Shown piece after piece: positions 54,339 through 63,054 of a DNA stretch of 64,000 nt (the stretch's first letter is position 1; each line of letters starts with the position of its first letter). This DNA is from Oceanihabitans sediminis (GTDB lineage Bacteria > Bacteroidota > Bacteroidia > Flavobacteriales > Flavobacteriaceae), in NCBI RefSeq assembly GCF_003337215.1, contig NZ_QPIG01000005.1, positions 1 to 64,000 on the forward strand, read 5' to 3'. Both the position numbers and the translations under genes were made by a program. The notes below the pieces were generated by a model, which was not told the origin of the DNA, did no database searches, and saw nothing but the letters and a program-made list of their open reading frames with translations.

Positions 54339-54665
54339 ATGAATTGGATAATATTAATCATTGCCGGACTTTTTGAAGTAGCTTTTGCAACCTGTTTAGG
54401 AAAAGCAAAGGAAACTTCTGGAAGCGAATCTACCTATTGGTATATAGGTTTTTTGGTAAGTTTAGCCATTAGCATGATTTTATTGGTAAAAGCAACCAAA
54501 GAGCTCCCTATTGGTACTGCTTATGCGGTATGGACAGGCATCGGAGCTATAGGAACCGTAGTTTTGGGAATACTTGTATTTAAAGAACCAGCAACCTTTT
54601 GGAGACTGTTCTTTATCTCGACACTTATTGCTTCTATTGTTGGTTTAAAATTAGTCTCCAATTAA
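54339..54665 (+). CDS. Small multidrug resistance (SMR) family exporter
   Basis: The 108-residue protein has four membrane helices and the conserved Glu13 (AGLFEVAFATCLGKAK), and later LPIGTAYAVWTGIGAIGTVVLGILVFKEP. The sequence fits the SugE/Gdx group, whose known members export guanidinium, better than EmrE. No guanidine riboswitch can fit in the 18-base gap upstream. It has no second SMR subunit beside it, so it would be a homodimer. Confidence 0.88.
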   Translation: MNWIILIIAGLFEVAFATCLGKAKETSGSESTYWYIGFLVSLAISMILLVKATKELPIGTAYAVWTGIGAIGTVVLGILVFKEPATFWRLFFISTLIASIVGLKLVSN

Positions 54666-54701
54666 AAAGCTTCCGAATAAAACTTTTAAAAGAAATTAAA
54701 C

Positions 54702-55679
54702 TTGAAAATAGCAGTAGTTATATTGAATTGGAATGGTAAAGAACTTCTAAAAAAATTCTTACCATCTGTTATAGAATATTCTAAAGAAGCACAGATATAT
54801 GTAGCCGATAACGCTTCAACCGATGACTCTGTTTCATTTGTAAAAGAAACCTATCCGGAAATTAAAATCATTCAGAATACGGAAAACGGAGGTTATGCCA
54901 AAGGATATAATCAAGCGCTACAACAAGTTAAAGAACCTATTTTCTGCCTGTTAAATAGCGATATTGAAGTAACTAAAAACTGGATTAATCCTATTCTTTC
55001 AGAATTTGAAACTAATACTGAAACAGCTATTATTCAGCCAAAAATATTAGATTATAAAAACAAAGAATTCTTTGAATATGCTGGTGCTGCAGGTGGTTTT
55101 ATAGATAAGTATGCTTACCCTTTTTGCAGAGGAAGAATTTTTAATACGATTGAAAAAGACACAAACCAATACCAAGACGCCCCAATATTTTGGGCATCTG
55201 GAGCTTGTTTATTTATAAGAAAAGAAACTTTTGAAACTTTAAATGGTTTTGATGAAAGCTTCTTTGCTCATATGGAAGAAATTGATCTTTGCTGGAGAGC
55301 TTTCAACCTTGGCTATAAAGCAAAATACATAAACAATGCTATAGTTTATCATGTTGGCGGAGCAACCTTACAAAACACAAACCCTAAAAAAACCTTCTTA
55401 AACTTTAGGAATAGCTTATTTACGCTGACTAAAAATGCTCCCGGAAAAGTCTTCTTTTTAATATTTTCTAGGTTACTTCTAGACGGACTTGCTGCAATGA
55501 AGTTTTTGTTTCAGTTTAAAGTCCATCATATCTTCGCCATACTAAAGGCACATTTTAGTTTTTACACGCATCTACCAGAACTTTTAAAAAAGCGAAAAAA
55601 CTTACCTAAAAAACAAGATTACTATCATACCAAATCTATTGTTTGGTCTTATTTCATTGAAGGTAAGAAGACTTTCTAA
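54702..55679 (+). CDS. Glycosyltransferase family 2
   Basis: The start is TTG 54702 (MKIAVVILNWNGKELL). The 325-residue protein has the GT-A fold pattern VVILNWN, ADNASTDDS, ENGGYAKGYNQAL, the metal-binding CLLNSDIEV, and ASGACLFIRKETFETLNGFDESFFAHMEEIDLCWRA. A hydrophobic segment near 245-270 may touch the membrane. It resembles rhamnosyl or related transferases of polysaccharide synthesis, but it is isolated, so the acceptor is unknown. Confidence 0.88.
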   Translation: MKIAVVILNWNGKELLKKFLPSVIEYSKEAQIYVADNASTDDSVSFVKETYPEIKIIQNTENGGYAKGYNQALQQVKEPIFCLLNSDIEVTKNWINPILSEFETNTETAIIQPKILDYKNKEFFEYAGAAGGFIDKYAYPFCRGRIFNTIEKDTNQYQDAPIFWASGACLFIRKETFETLNGFDESFFAHMEEIDLCWRAFNLGYKAKYINNAIVYHVGGATLQNTNPKKTFLNFRNSLFTLTKNAPGKVFFLIFSRLLLDGLAAMKFLFQFKVHHIFAILKAHFSFYTHLPELLKKRKNLPKKQDYYHTKSIVWSYFIEGKKTF

Positions 55680-55738
55680 GGGCTTTCATTTATGTTAAAG
55701 TTTCTGTTAACAATGGAATTAATTACAATTCTTTTGCA

Positions 55739-55746
55739 TAAATTCG
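55739..55746 (+). promoter_or_regulatory. Weak -7 candidate for OmpA lipoprotein gene
   Basis: TAAATTCG resembles TAnnTTTG with one change, like the TTCG box upstream of the M23 gene. No TTG is at -33. Confidence 0.28.
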
Positions 55747-55785
55747 TTATGTTAAATTAACAATATTTAATCCATTCAATTTATT

Positions 55786-56643
55786 ATGAAGAAAATTGTA
55801 TTATTTGGTGCTGCGGCACTACTGGTTTTAAGTTCATGCGTATCTAAAAAGGAATATACCGCATTAGAGGCCAAACAAAAAGAAACACAAGATTTATTAA
55901 ATACTGCAACCGTTAAACTAAACCGTTGTTTAGCAGACGAAGCAGCTTCTGCAGCAAGACTTAAAGAAATGCAAGCTCGTTTAGCAGACATGAGAGCAAA
56001 TAACCTTGCTTTAATTGAAAGTACTAAAGACATGACTATGTTAACTGCTCAAGGAGCTAAAAACGTAGAGAAATCTTTAGAAAGCTTAAAGGAAAAAGAT
56101 TTAAGAATTACGAGATTACAAGATGCTTTAACTAAAAAAGATAGTGTAACACTAGCTTTAGTAAGTAGTTTAAAGAAAGAAATTGGTTTAGATGATGAAG
56201 ACATCCAAATCAACGTAGAAAAGAGCGTGGTGTTTATCTCCTTATCTGATAAGTTATTATTTAAAACAGGAAGCTATAACATTTCACCTAGAGCAAATGA
56301 AATTTTAGGAAAAGTAGCTACTGTTATTAATAGTAAACCAAACTTTGAAGCAATGGTTGAAGGTCATACAGACAACGTACCATACAACAGAGGTGGTGTT
56401 TTATTAGACAACTGGGATTTAAGTGTAAAACGTAGTACTTCTATTGTAAGAGCTTTACAAGACTTAGGAGTTAAGCCAGAACAATTAATCGCTGCTGGAC
56501 GTGGAGATCACTTACCATTAGTACCTAATGATACTGCAGAAAACAGAGCTATCAACAGAAGAACAAAGATTTACATCCTTCCAAAAATCGATCAATTCTA
56601 TGAAATGATTGAATCGGAAATGAAATCTCTTTCTAAAGAATAA
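55786..56643 (+). CDS. OmpA family lipoprotein
   Basis: The 285-residue protein has a lipobox ending at Cys18 (LSSC), a coiled-coil stalk (about 25-130) and an OmpA-like peptidoglycan-binding domain at about 145-275 (LLFKTGSYNISPRANEIL, VEGHTDNVPYN, NRRTKIYI). It is likely an outer-membrane lipoprotein bound to peptidoglycan that keeps the envelope joined. A strong terminator follows. Confidence 0.92.
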   Translation: MKKIVLFGAAALLVLSSCVSKKEYTALEAKQKETQDLLNTATVKLNRCLADEAASAARLKEMQARLADMRANNLALIESTKDMTMLTAQGAKNVEKSLESLKEKDLRITRLQDALTKKDSVTLALVSSLKKEIGLDDEDIQINVEKSVVFISLSDKLLFKTGSYNISPRANEILGKVATVINSKPNFEAMVEGHTDNVPYNRGGVLLDNWDLSVKRSTSIVRALQDLGVKPEQLIAAGRGDHLPLVPNDTAENRAINRRTKIYILPKIDQFYEMIESEMKSLSKE

Positions 56644-56666
56644 ACTTTAGATTATATAAAAAATAT

Positions 56667-56696
56667 AAAGCCCAACCGGATGGTTGGGCTTTTTTA
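56667..56696. terminator. Intrinsic terminator after OmpA lipoprotein gene
   Basis: AAGCCCAACC (56668-56677) pairs with GGTTGGGCTT (56682-56691) around GGAT, followed by T residues. Confidence 0.87.
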
Positions 56697-56740
56697 TTGC
56701 TCATATTTTAACTTTACAATATTTCGGATTCTAGCTAATT

Positions 56741-57361
56741 CTAAAATATATCTAAACTTCCTTTCCCTTCTCTAACTATTACAGCTTCACCTTCAGAAAA
56801 ATCAATTACAGTAGATGCTTCGTTATCCCCGTAACCTCCATCAATAACAAGGTCCACTATATTACCCCATTTCTCAAGAATTAATTCCGGATCTGTAGTA
56901 TATTCTAATATGGCATCTTCATCATAAATAGAAGTTGATACAATTGGGTTACCAAGTGCCTTTACAATTTCTAATGCAATATTATTCTCTGGCACACGAA
57001 TACCAACTGTTTTTTTCTTTTTAAAAGCAACTGGTAAACTCTTTGCTCCAGGAAGAATAAAGGTATAAGGGCCTGGTAAAGCACGTTTCAACACCTTAAA
57101 AGTAGTGGTATCAATTTGCTTTACATAGTCACTTAAATTACTTAAATCATGACAAATAAAAGAGAAATTAGCTTTTTCTAACTTCACTCCTTTTATTCTA
57201 GCAATACGCTCTAAAGCTTTGGTATTAGTGATATCACAGCCCAAACCATATACCGTATCTGTAGGATAAATAATTAATCCGCCTTTTTTTAAAACCTCAA
57301 CAACTTTCTTAATTTCCTTACTGTTAGGATTTTCCTCGTAAATTTTTATAAACTCAGCCAT
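56741..57361 (-). CDS. tsaC: L-threonylcarbamoyladenylate synthase
   Basis: The 206-residue YrdC-domain protein has GGLIIYPTDTVYGLGCDITN, the LPGPYTFILPG loop, VGIRVPENNIA and GNPIVSTS. It makes the threonylcarbamoyl-AMP used for t6A37 in tRNA. It lacks the C-terminal domain of Sua5, so it is the short TsaC form. It is convergent with the OmpA gene and divergent from the esterase. Confidence 0.94.
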   Translation of the reverse strand: MAEFIKIYEENPNSKEIKKVVEVLKKGGLIIYPTDTVYGLGCDITNTKALERIARIKGVKLEKANFSFICHDLSNLSDYVKQIDTTTFKVLKRALPGPYTFILPGAKSLPVAFKKKKTVGIRVPENNIALEIVKALGNPIVSTSIYDEDAILEYTTDPELILEKWGNIVDLVIDGGYGDNEASTVIDFSEGEAVIVREGKGSLDIF

Positions 57362-57408
57362 AATAAATTCATTTTTTAAGCGTTTACAAATTAGTTAAAT
57401 AATTCAAA

Positions 57409-58269
57409 ATGCAGAACATATACCAGAAAATATTCCTTATTTTAATGTCCATTATTTCTGTTTCCTGCATAAATAGTGATGATTCCAACAATTCAACCTC
57501 AACTTCTTTAGAATTTTACCAAGAATTAAATATTTCCTACGGAAGCCATAGCGATCAAGTATTCGACTTATACCTTCCAGCAAATAGAACCGAAGAAACC
57601 AAAGTTATGATTTTAATTCATGGTGGCGGGTGGACTTCTGGTGACAAATCGGATATGAATAGTTTTAGAGATTATATACTACAAAACCTAACTGATATTG
57701 CCGTGGTAAATATGAATTACAGATTAGCAAACGAAACTACAGATGCCTATCCTACGCAAATAAACGATATAACATCTGTTGTAGATTTTTTACAAAACAA
57801 ACAATCTGAATATGTGATTTCAGACGATATAGGCTTTATAGGAACTAGTGCTGGCGCACATTTAGCACTACTTTGGTCTTATGCTTTTGATAGTAATAAC
57901 CAAACAGATATGGTCTGCAGTGTTGTTGGACCAACAAATTTTACAGACCCTGCTTATTTAGAAAACACTAATCCTATATTACAAGAAATGCTAGATCTTT
58001 TCGGAGTAGATGCAACTACTGCTTTCTTAGAAGAGGTTAGTCCGTATCACCAAGCAAGCAACACCTCACCTCCTACTATTTTATTTTATGGAGGCCAAGA
58101 CCCTTTGATTCCTACAACACAAGGAACAGCCATGCGAGACAAACTACAAGAATTAGGTGTTATACACGACTTTACCTTATATGAAAATGCAGGTCATGGA
58201 TGGACTGGTTTAGACTTATTAGATACTACCATTAAATTACATGCTTTTATGGAAGCACATCTAAACTAA
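57409..58269 (+). CDS. Alpha/beta hydrolase (esterase) lipoprotein
   Basis: The 286-residue protein has a lipoprotein signal (SVSC, Cys20) followed by INSDDSNN, which resembles a surface-export signal, then an alpha/beta hydrolase of the BD-FAE/esterase type: oxyanion HGGGW at 71-75, nucleophile Ser147 in GTSAG, GGQDPLIP and the catalytic His in AGHGWTG. It probably hydrolyses esters at the cell surface. The substrate is unknown. Its stop is 5 bases before the end of the convergent helicase. Confidence 0.9.
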   Translation: MQNIYQKIFLILMSIISVSCINSDDSNNSTSTSLEFYQELNISYGSHSDQVFDLYLPANRTEETKVMILIHGGGWTSGDKSDMNSFRDYILQNLTDIAVVNMNYRLANETTDAYPTQINDITSVVDFLQNKQSEYVISDDIGFIGTSAGAHLALLWSYAFDSNNQTDMVCSVVGPTNFTDPAYLENTNPILQEMLDLFGVDATTAFLEEVSPYHQASNTSPPTILFYGGQDPLIPTTQGTAMRDKLQELGVIHDFTLYENAGHGWTGLDLLDTTIKLHAFMEAHLN

Positions 58270-58274
58270 ACTAT

Positions 58275-60626
58275 TTATCCTATAACCTCTAGTTTTGCAA
58301 AACGAAGTAATAACTTCTTAGTACCTCCAACTTCAAATTTGATTTCGGCTTTTACATCTGCTCCGGCACCTTCTATTTTTAAAACTTCACCTTTTCCAAA
58401 ACGGATATGCTTTACAATATTTCCAACGGCAAGTTTATCATCAAATAAATTTGCGGAAGTAGTACCTCCGCTTGTCTTGGAAACAGGTTTTAAATTCTTA
58501 GGAGTAGAAACTTGAAACTTTTCTGCTGGCTTTTTAGGAGCTCCTTTCTTTGTTAAAGTAGGTTGCTTCGGTTTCTTAAATCTTACTTTTGAAGGTTCTA
58601 CATCGCCAAAAATATCTGCATCCAACATAGGGTTGAAGCGTCTTTCTTCTTTTGGAGTTAGGTTTTCAATAAACTGTTCGTCAATTTCATCAATAAACCT
58701 ACTTGGTTCAGAATCTACAAGTTTTCCCCAACGGTAACGAGATAAGGCATAGGTTAAATATGCTTGTTTTTCTGCTCTTGTAAGGGCAACATAAAATAGT
58801 CGTCGTTCTTCTTCTAACTCACTACGTGTATTCATACTCATAGCAGAAGGGAATAAGTCTTCCTCTAAACCTACTATAAATACATTATTAAATTCTAGTC
58901 CTTTTGCTAAGTGAATAGTCATTAAAGCAACATGATCGCTATCTCCTTTATCAGAATCTAAATCGGTAGCAAGTGCAACATCTTCTAAAAACTCTGCTAA
59001 AGAATCTCCTGCATCTGCTATTTCCATTTGTCCTTCCACAAAATCTTTAATACCGTTTAGAAGTTCCTGAACGTTTTCTAATCTTGTGATACCTTCTGGA
59101 GTTCCGTCTTTATTGAATTCTCTTATTAATCCACTTGTTTTAGTAACATGTTCTGCTAAATCAAATGCATTAGCAGTTTTATTCATCACCTGGTAACTTT
59201 CAATAAGGGTAACAAAGTCACGCAACTTATTTTTAGTCCCGTTATTGATGTTTATATCAATATTGTTTAGGTTCTTTAAAATCTCAAAAATAGATTTCCC
59301 ATAAGAATTTGCAGCAACCACCAATCTATCTATAGTAGTTTGCCCAATACCTCTTGCAGGATAATTAATAACACGCTTTAAAGCCTCTTCATCTGCAGGG
59401 TTAAGAATCAAACGCAGGTAAGCTGTAACATCCTTAATTTCTTTACGTTGGTAAAAAGATAATCCACCATAAATTTGATAAGGAATATCTCTTTTTCGTA
59501 AAGCATCTTCAATAGAACGTGATTGCGCATTGGTACGATATAAAACAGCAAAATCACTATTAAGCTGCTGCTTGTTCATTTTTTCTTCCCAAATAGTACT
59601 TGCAACAAAACGTCCTTCATCCCCATCTGTTAAGCTACGGTGTACTTTTACTTTTTCCCCTTCATCATTGGCTGTCCAAACTACTTTATCTAGTTTCGTT
59701 TTATTATGCTCGATAACTGAGTTTGCAGCTCCTACTATATTTTTGGTAGAACGGTAATTTTGCTCTAATCGAAATAACTTTACATCGTGGTAGTCTTTTT
59801 GGAAATTCAGAATATTATTAATATTCGCTCCACGGAAAGCATAAATACTCTGCGCATCATCTCCTACTACACATATATTTTGAAAACGATCTGCTAAAGC
59901 TCGAACAATTAAATACTGGGAATGGTTGGTATCCTGATACTCATCTACCAAAATATAACGGAATTTATCTTGGTACTGTGCTAATACATTAGGAAAACGA
60001 GTCAGTAATTCGTTTGTACGAAGCAGTAAATCGTCAAAGTCCATAGCACCTGCTTTAAAGCATCTATCTACGTACTCGGCATAAATTTCTCCCATTTTCG
60101 GGCGTCTTGCCATAGCATCCGCTTCCATCAATTCTGGATTTTTCAGATATGCTTTAACAGTGATTAAGTTATTCTTATAAGAAGATATTCTACTATGAAT
60201 TTGTTTCGTTTTATACACATCTTTATCAAGTTTCATTTCTTTAATGATAGAACCTAATAAACGCTGTGAATCCTGGGTATCGTAAATAGTGAAATTACTA
60301 GGGTAACCTAAATGATGCCCTTCAAAACGTAATATTTTTGCAAATACCGAGTGAAAGGTACCCATCCATAAATTCTTAGCTTCGTTACCAACAATCTGAG
60401 CAATACGCTCTTTCATTTCACGTGCTGCCTTATTGGTAAAGGTTAGTGCTAAAATATTGAACGAGTCTACACCTTGACTCATTAAATATGCAATTCTGTA
60501 AGTAAGCACTCTGGTTTTTCCAGAACCTGCTCCTGCAATTACAATCATAGGGCCATCTTTTTGTATCGTTGGCGCTAATTGTGCTTCATTTAGTTGACTT
60601 AAATACTTCTCCAAATCCATTATCAT
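58275..60626 (-). CDS. UvrD/Rep family DNA helicase (PcrA-like)
   Basis: The protein is a superfamily 1A 3'-5' helicase with all motifs: Q motif LNEAQLAP, Walker A AGAGSGKT, ALTFTNKAAREMKERI, VDEYQDTN, QNYRSTKNI, MTIHLAKGLEF and VALTRAEKQAY. The C-terminal part (FRFGKGEVL-like, VKHIRFGKGEVLKIEGAG) is the PcrA/UvrD tail that binds partners. It acts in repair and replication restart. The first ATG (60626) gives MIMDLEKYL; the second (60620) is equally likely. No uvr gene is adjacent. Confidence 0.94.
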   Translation of the reverse strand: MIMDLEKYLSQLNEAQLAPTIQKDGPMIVIAGAGSGKTRVLTYRIAYLMSQGVDSFNILALTFTNKAAREMKERIAQIVGNEAKNLWMGTFHSVFAKILRFEGHHLGYPSNFTIYDTQDSQRLLGSIIKEMKLDKDVYKTKQIHSRISSYKNNLITVKAYLKNPELMEADAMARRPKMGEIYAEYVDRCFKAGAMDFDDLLLRTNELLTRFPNVLAQYQDKFRYILVDEYQDTNHSQYLIVRALADRFQNICVVGDDAQSIYAFRGANINNILNFQKDYHDVKLFRLEQNYRSTKNIVGAANSVIEHNKTKLDKVVWTANDEGEKVKVHRSLTDGDEGRFVASTIWEEKMNKQQLNSDFAVLYRTNAQSRSIEDALRKRDIPYQIYGGLSFYQRKEIKDVTAYLRLILNPADEEALKRVINYPARGIGQTTIDRLVVAANSYGKSIFEILKNLNNIDININNGTKNKLRDFVTLIESYQVMNKTANAFDLAEHVTKTSGLIREFNKDGTPEGITRLENVQELLNGIKDFVEGQMEIADAGDSLAEFLEDVALATDLDSDKGDSDHVALMTIHLAKGLEFNNVFIVGLEEDLFPSAMSMNTRSELEEERRLFYVALTRAEKQAYLTYALSRYRWGKLVDSEPSRFIDEIDEQFIENLTPKEERRFNPMLDADIFGDVEPSKVRFKKPKQPTLTKKGAPKKPAEKFQVSTPKNLKPVSKTSGGTTSANLFDDKLAVGNIVKHIRFGKGEVLKIEGAGADVKAEIKFEVGGTKKLLLRFAKLEVIG

Positions 60627-60763
60627 TTTGAGGCGTGAAAATAAGGAAAACTTAGCTTTTTAAGCTTCCTAATTATTAATAATTATAAACAATTATACTT
60701 ATTAGCTAACTTTTATTTTTTTAAATACCTTTACGTATATAAATTTTGAAAATCTCATAAATT

Positions 60764-62329
60764 ATGATAGAGTTTTTAGGCCAAATAAGTTGGTGGATGT
60801 GGATTATAATTGCGCTTGTAATTGTCGCTATTAGAGATATATTTTTTCAAAGGGCACATACTATAAGTCACAACTTTCCTATAATAGGTCACTTTAGATA
60901 TATTCTTGAAAAAATTGGTCCGGAATTAAGACAATATCTAATTGCGAATAACAGAGAAGAATTACCTTTTAACAGAATTGAACGCGGATGGATTTACGCT
61001 TCTGCTAAGCAAGAAAACAATTACGAAGGATTTGGTACAGATAGAGATATTTACGCACATCAGCACATCTTTATCAATAACGCTATGATGCCATATAAGA
61101 TTCCTGAAAACCATGCAAACATAGAAGACCCTAGCTTTTTACCATGTGCTAAAGTAATGGGACTTTATAATAATCGTAAAAAACCTTACCGTCCAGCCTC
61201 TGTAATAAACGTAAGCGCCATGAGTTTTGGTTCTCTTTCTGCAAAAGCGGTAGAGTCTATGAACAAAGGAGTACAGATGGCAGATGCCTACCATAATACT
61301 GGTGAAGGTGGATTATCTCCATACCATTCGCATGGTGGAGATGTTATTTTTCATTTTGGAACCGGATATTTTGGTGTAAGAAATGACGATGGAACTTTCT
61401 CTATGGAAAAACTAATAAAACTAGTAAACGACAATCCGTTTGTTCGTGCTATAGAAATCAAACTTTCACAGGGAGCAAAACCTGGCAAAGGAGGTGTTCT
61501 TCCTGCTGCTAAAATTTCTAAAGAAATAGCAGAAGTAAGACATGTACCTATAGGTAAAGATGTATTATCTCCCCCTAATCATTCTGCTTTTAAAGATGTT
61601 CCAGAACTACTTCAATTTATTGAAGATATAGCCAAAAAAACAGGTTTACCGGTTGGAATTAAAGCTGCAATCGGGAAGTTAGACCAATGGAAAGAGCTTG
61701 CTGAGCTTATGAAAGAAACAGGGAAAGGACCAGATTTTATTACTGTTGACGGTGGTGAAGGTGGTACTGGAGCTGCTCCACCTAGTTTTGCCGATCACGT
61801 TAGTTTACCATGGGTTTATGGATTTAGTGATTTATACAAACTTTTTAAAGATAAAGGCTTAACCGAACGTATTGTTTTTGTTGGATCTGGAAAGCTCGGT
61901 TTTCCTGCAAAAGCTGCCATGGCATTTGCTATGGGTGTAGATTGTATTAATGTTGCTCGTGAAGCAATGATGAGTATTGGATGTATTCAGGCACAAATTT
62001 GCCATACTAACAAATGTCCTAGCGGTGTTGCTACACAAAGCAAATGGTTACAAAGCGGTATTGACCCAACCTTAAAATCGGCACGATTAGCACAATACTT
62101 TAAGACATTTAGAAAAGAACTTGTAGAAATAACACATGCTTCAGGATACGAACATCCTTGTCAGTATCAAATGAATGATATTGATATAAATGTAGACGAT
62201 CAGCATTTATCTAAAGAGTTAGATAACACCTATATGTACAAAAAAGTACCCGTTCCGTTTAACTCTATGCAAGAGTTGAAAGATTGTAAATACCTAGGAG
62301 GCTCTAAGCAACTAACTGAACATGCTTAA
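60764..62329 (+). CDS. FMN-binding glutamate synthase family protein
   Basis: The 521-residue protein has an N-terminal membrane helix (WWMWIIIALVIVAIRDIFF) and then the central/FMN part of glutamate synthase: NVSAMSFGSLSAKAVESMNKG, KLSQGAKPGKGGVLP, TVDGGEGGTGAAPPSF and the 3Fe-4S cysteines CIQAQICHTNKCPSGVATQ (C-x5-C-x4-C). It lacks the amidotransferase domain and so is not a full GltB. Its reaction is unknown. The 3' end overlaps the convergent LytTR gene by 18 bases. Confidence 0.9.
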   Translation: MIEFLGQISWWMWIIIALVIVAIRDIFFQRAHTISHNFPIIGHFRYILEKIGPELRQYLIANNREELPFNRIERGWIYASAKQENNYEGFGTDRDIYAHQHIFINNAMMPYKIPENHANIEDPSFLPCAKVMGLYNNRKKPYRPASVINVSAMSFGSLSAKAVESMNKGVQMADAYHNTGEGGLSPYHSHGGDVIFHFGTGYFGVRNDDGTFSMEKLIKLVNDNPFVRAIEIKLSQGAKPGKGGVLPAAKISKEIAEVRHVPIGKDVLSPPNHSAFKDVPELLQFIEDIAKKTGLPVGIKAAIGKLDQWKELAELMKETGKGPDFITVDGGEGGTGAAPPSFADHVSLPWVYGFSDLYKLFKDKGLTERIVFVGSGKLGFPAKAAMAFAMGVDCINVAREAMMSIGCIQAQICHTNKCPSGVATQSKWLQSGIDPTLKSARLAQYFKTFRKELVEITHASGYEHPCQYQMNDIDINVDDQHLSKELDNTYMYKKVPVPFNSMQELKDCKYLGGSKQLTEHA

Positions 62330-63052
62330 AAAGGCTTTTTTATTGGTTTTAGATATTGGAACGCGAGTTTCATTATCTAAAACCACATAGCCTTCATTTT
62401 CAAAATGACGGACTTTTTCAATGTTTATAATATGCGATTTATGACATTTAAAAAATTTGGAACTTAGAAGCTTTTCAAATTTCCCTAAGTTATACGAACT
62501 CATAATCGTAACCCCGTTTATGATATGAATTTTCGTGTAACCCTCATAACCTTCTAAATGTAAAACCTCCTCTTGAGGTATAAAGGAAAGTCCTTTCTGA
62601 GTAGGTATAATGAGCTTGTTGTTGGTTGAAATATTTTCTTCCAATAAGTTTACTAGTTTTAAATTACTAGCACTTTCTTTTTTTAATTTAATTACTTCTA
62701 AAGCTTTATTTACCGCAACAAGTAAATCATCATTATCTACAGGTTTTAAAACATAATCTATGGCTGATTTTTTAAACGCATCTATAGCATATTCACTATA
62801 AGCAGTGACAAAAATAACTTGAAAATTAACCCTATTAAGCTTTGATAGCAATTCAAAACCATTGATTCTTGGCATTTGAATATCTAAAAACAGAATATGT
62901 ACCTCCTCCTTTTCTATCGCTAGAATAGCTTCTTCTGGTTTTTGATAAGCTCCTAGAATATGAATTTCTGGAAATAAATTTTCTAATTTTTTCTGTAACC
63001 CTTTTAAGTTAGAAATCTCATCGTCTACGAGTATTGCTGTTATATTATTCAT
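62312..63052 (-). CDS. LytTR family response regulator
   Basis: The 246-residue protein has a receiver domain (acidic VDDE, phosphorylatable Asp in LFLDIQMP, FVTAYSEYA, VLKPVD) and a C-terminal LytTR DNA-binding domain (about 140-246, EVLHLEGYEGYTKI, FFKCHKSHIINIEKV). It follows the histidine kinase by 2 bases, so the two are a pair. Targets in the window are not apparent. Confidence 0.93.
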   Translation of the reverse strand: MNNITAILVDDEISNLKGLQKKLENLFPEIHILGAYQKPEEAILAIEKEEVHILFLDIQMPRINGFELLSKLNRVNFQVIFVTAYSEYAIDAFKKSAIDYVLKPVDNDDLLVAVNKALEVIKLKKESASNLKLVNLLEENISTNNKLIIPTQKGLSFIPQEEVLHLEGYEGYTKIHIINGVTIMSSYNLGKFEKLLSSKFFKCHKSHIINIEKVRHFENEGYVVLDNETRVPISKTNKKAFLSMFS

Positions 63053-63054
63053 TT

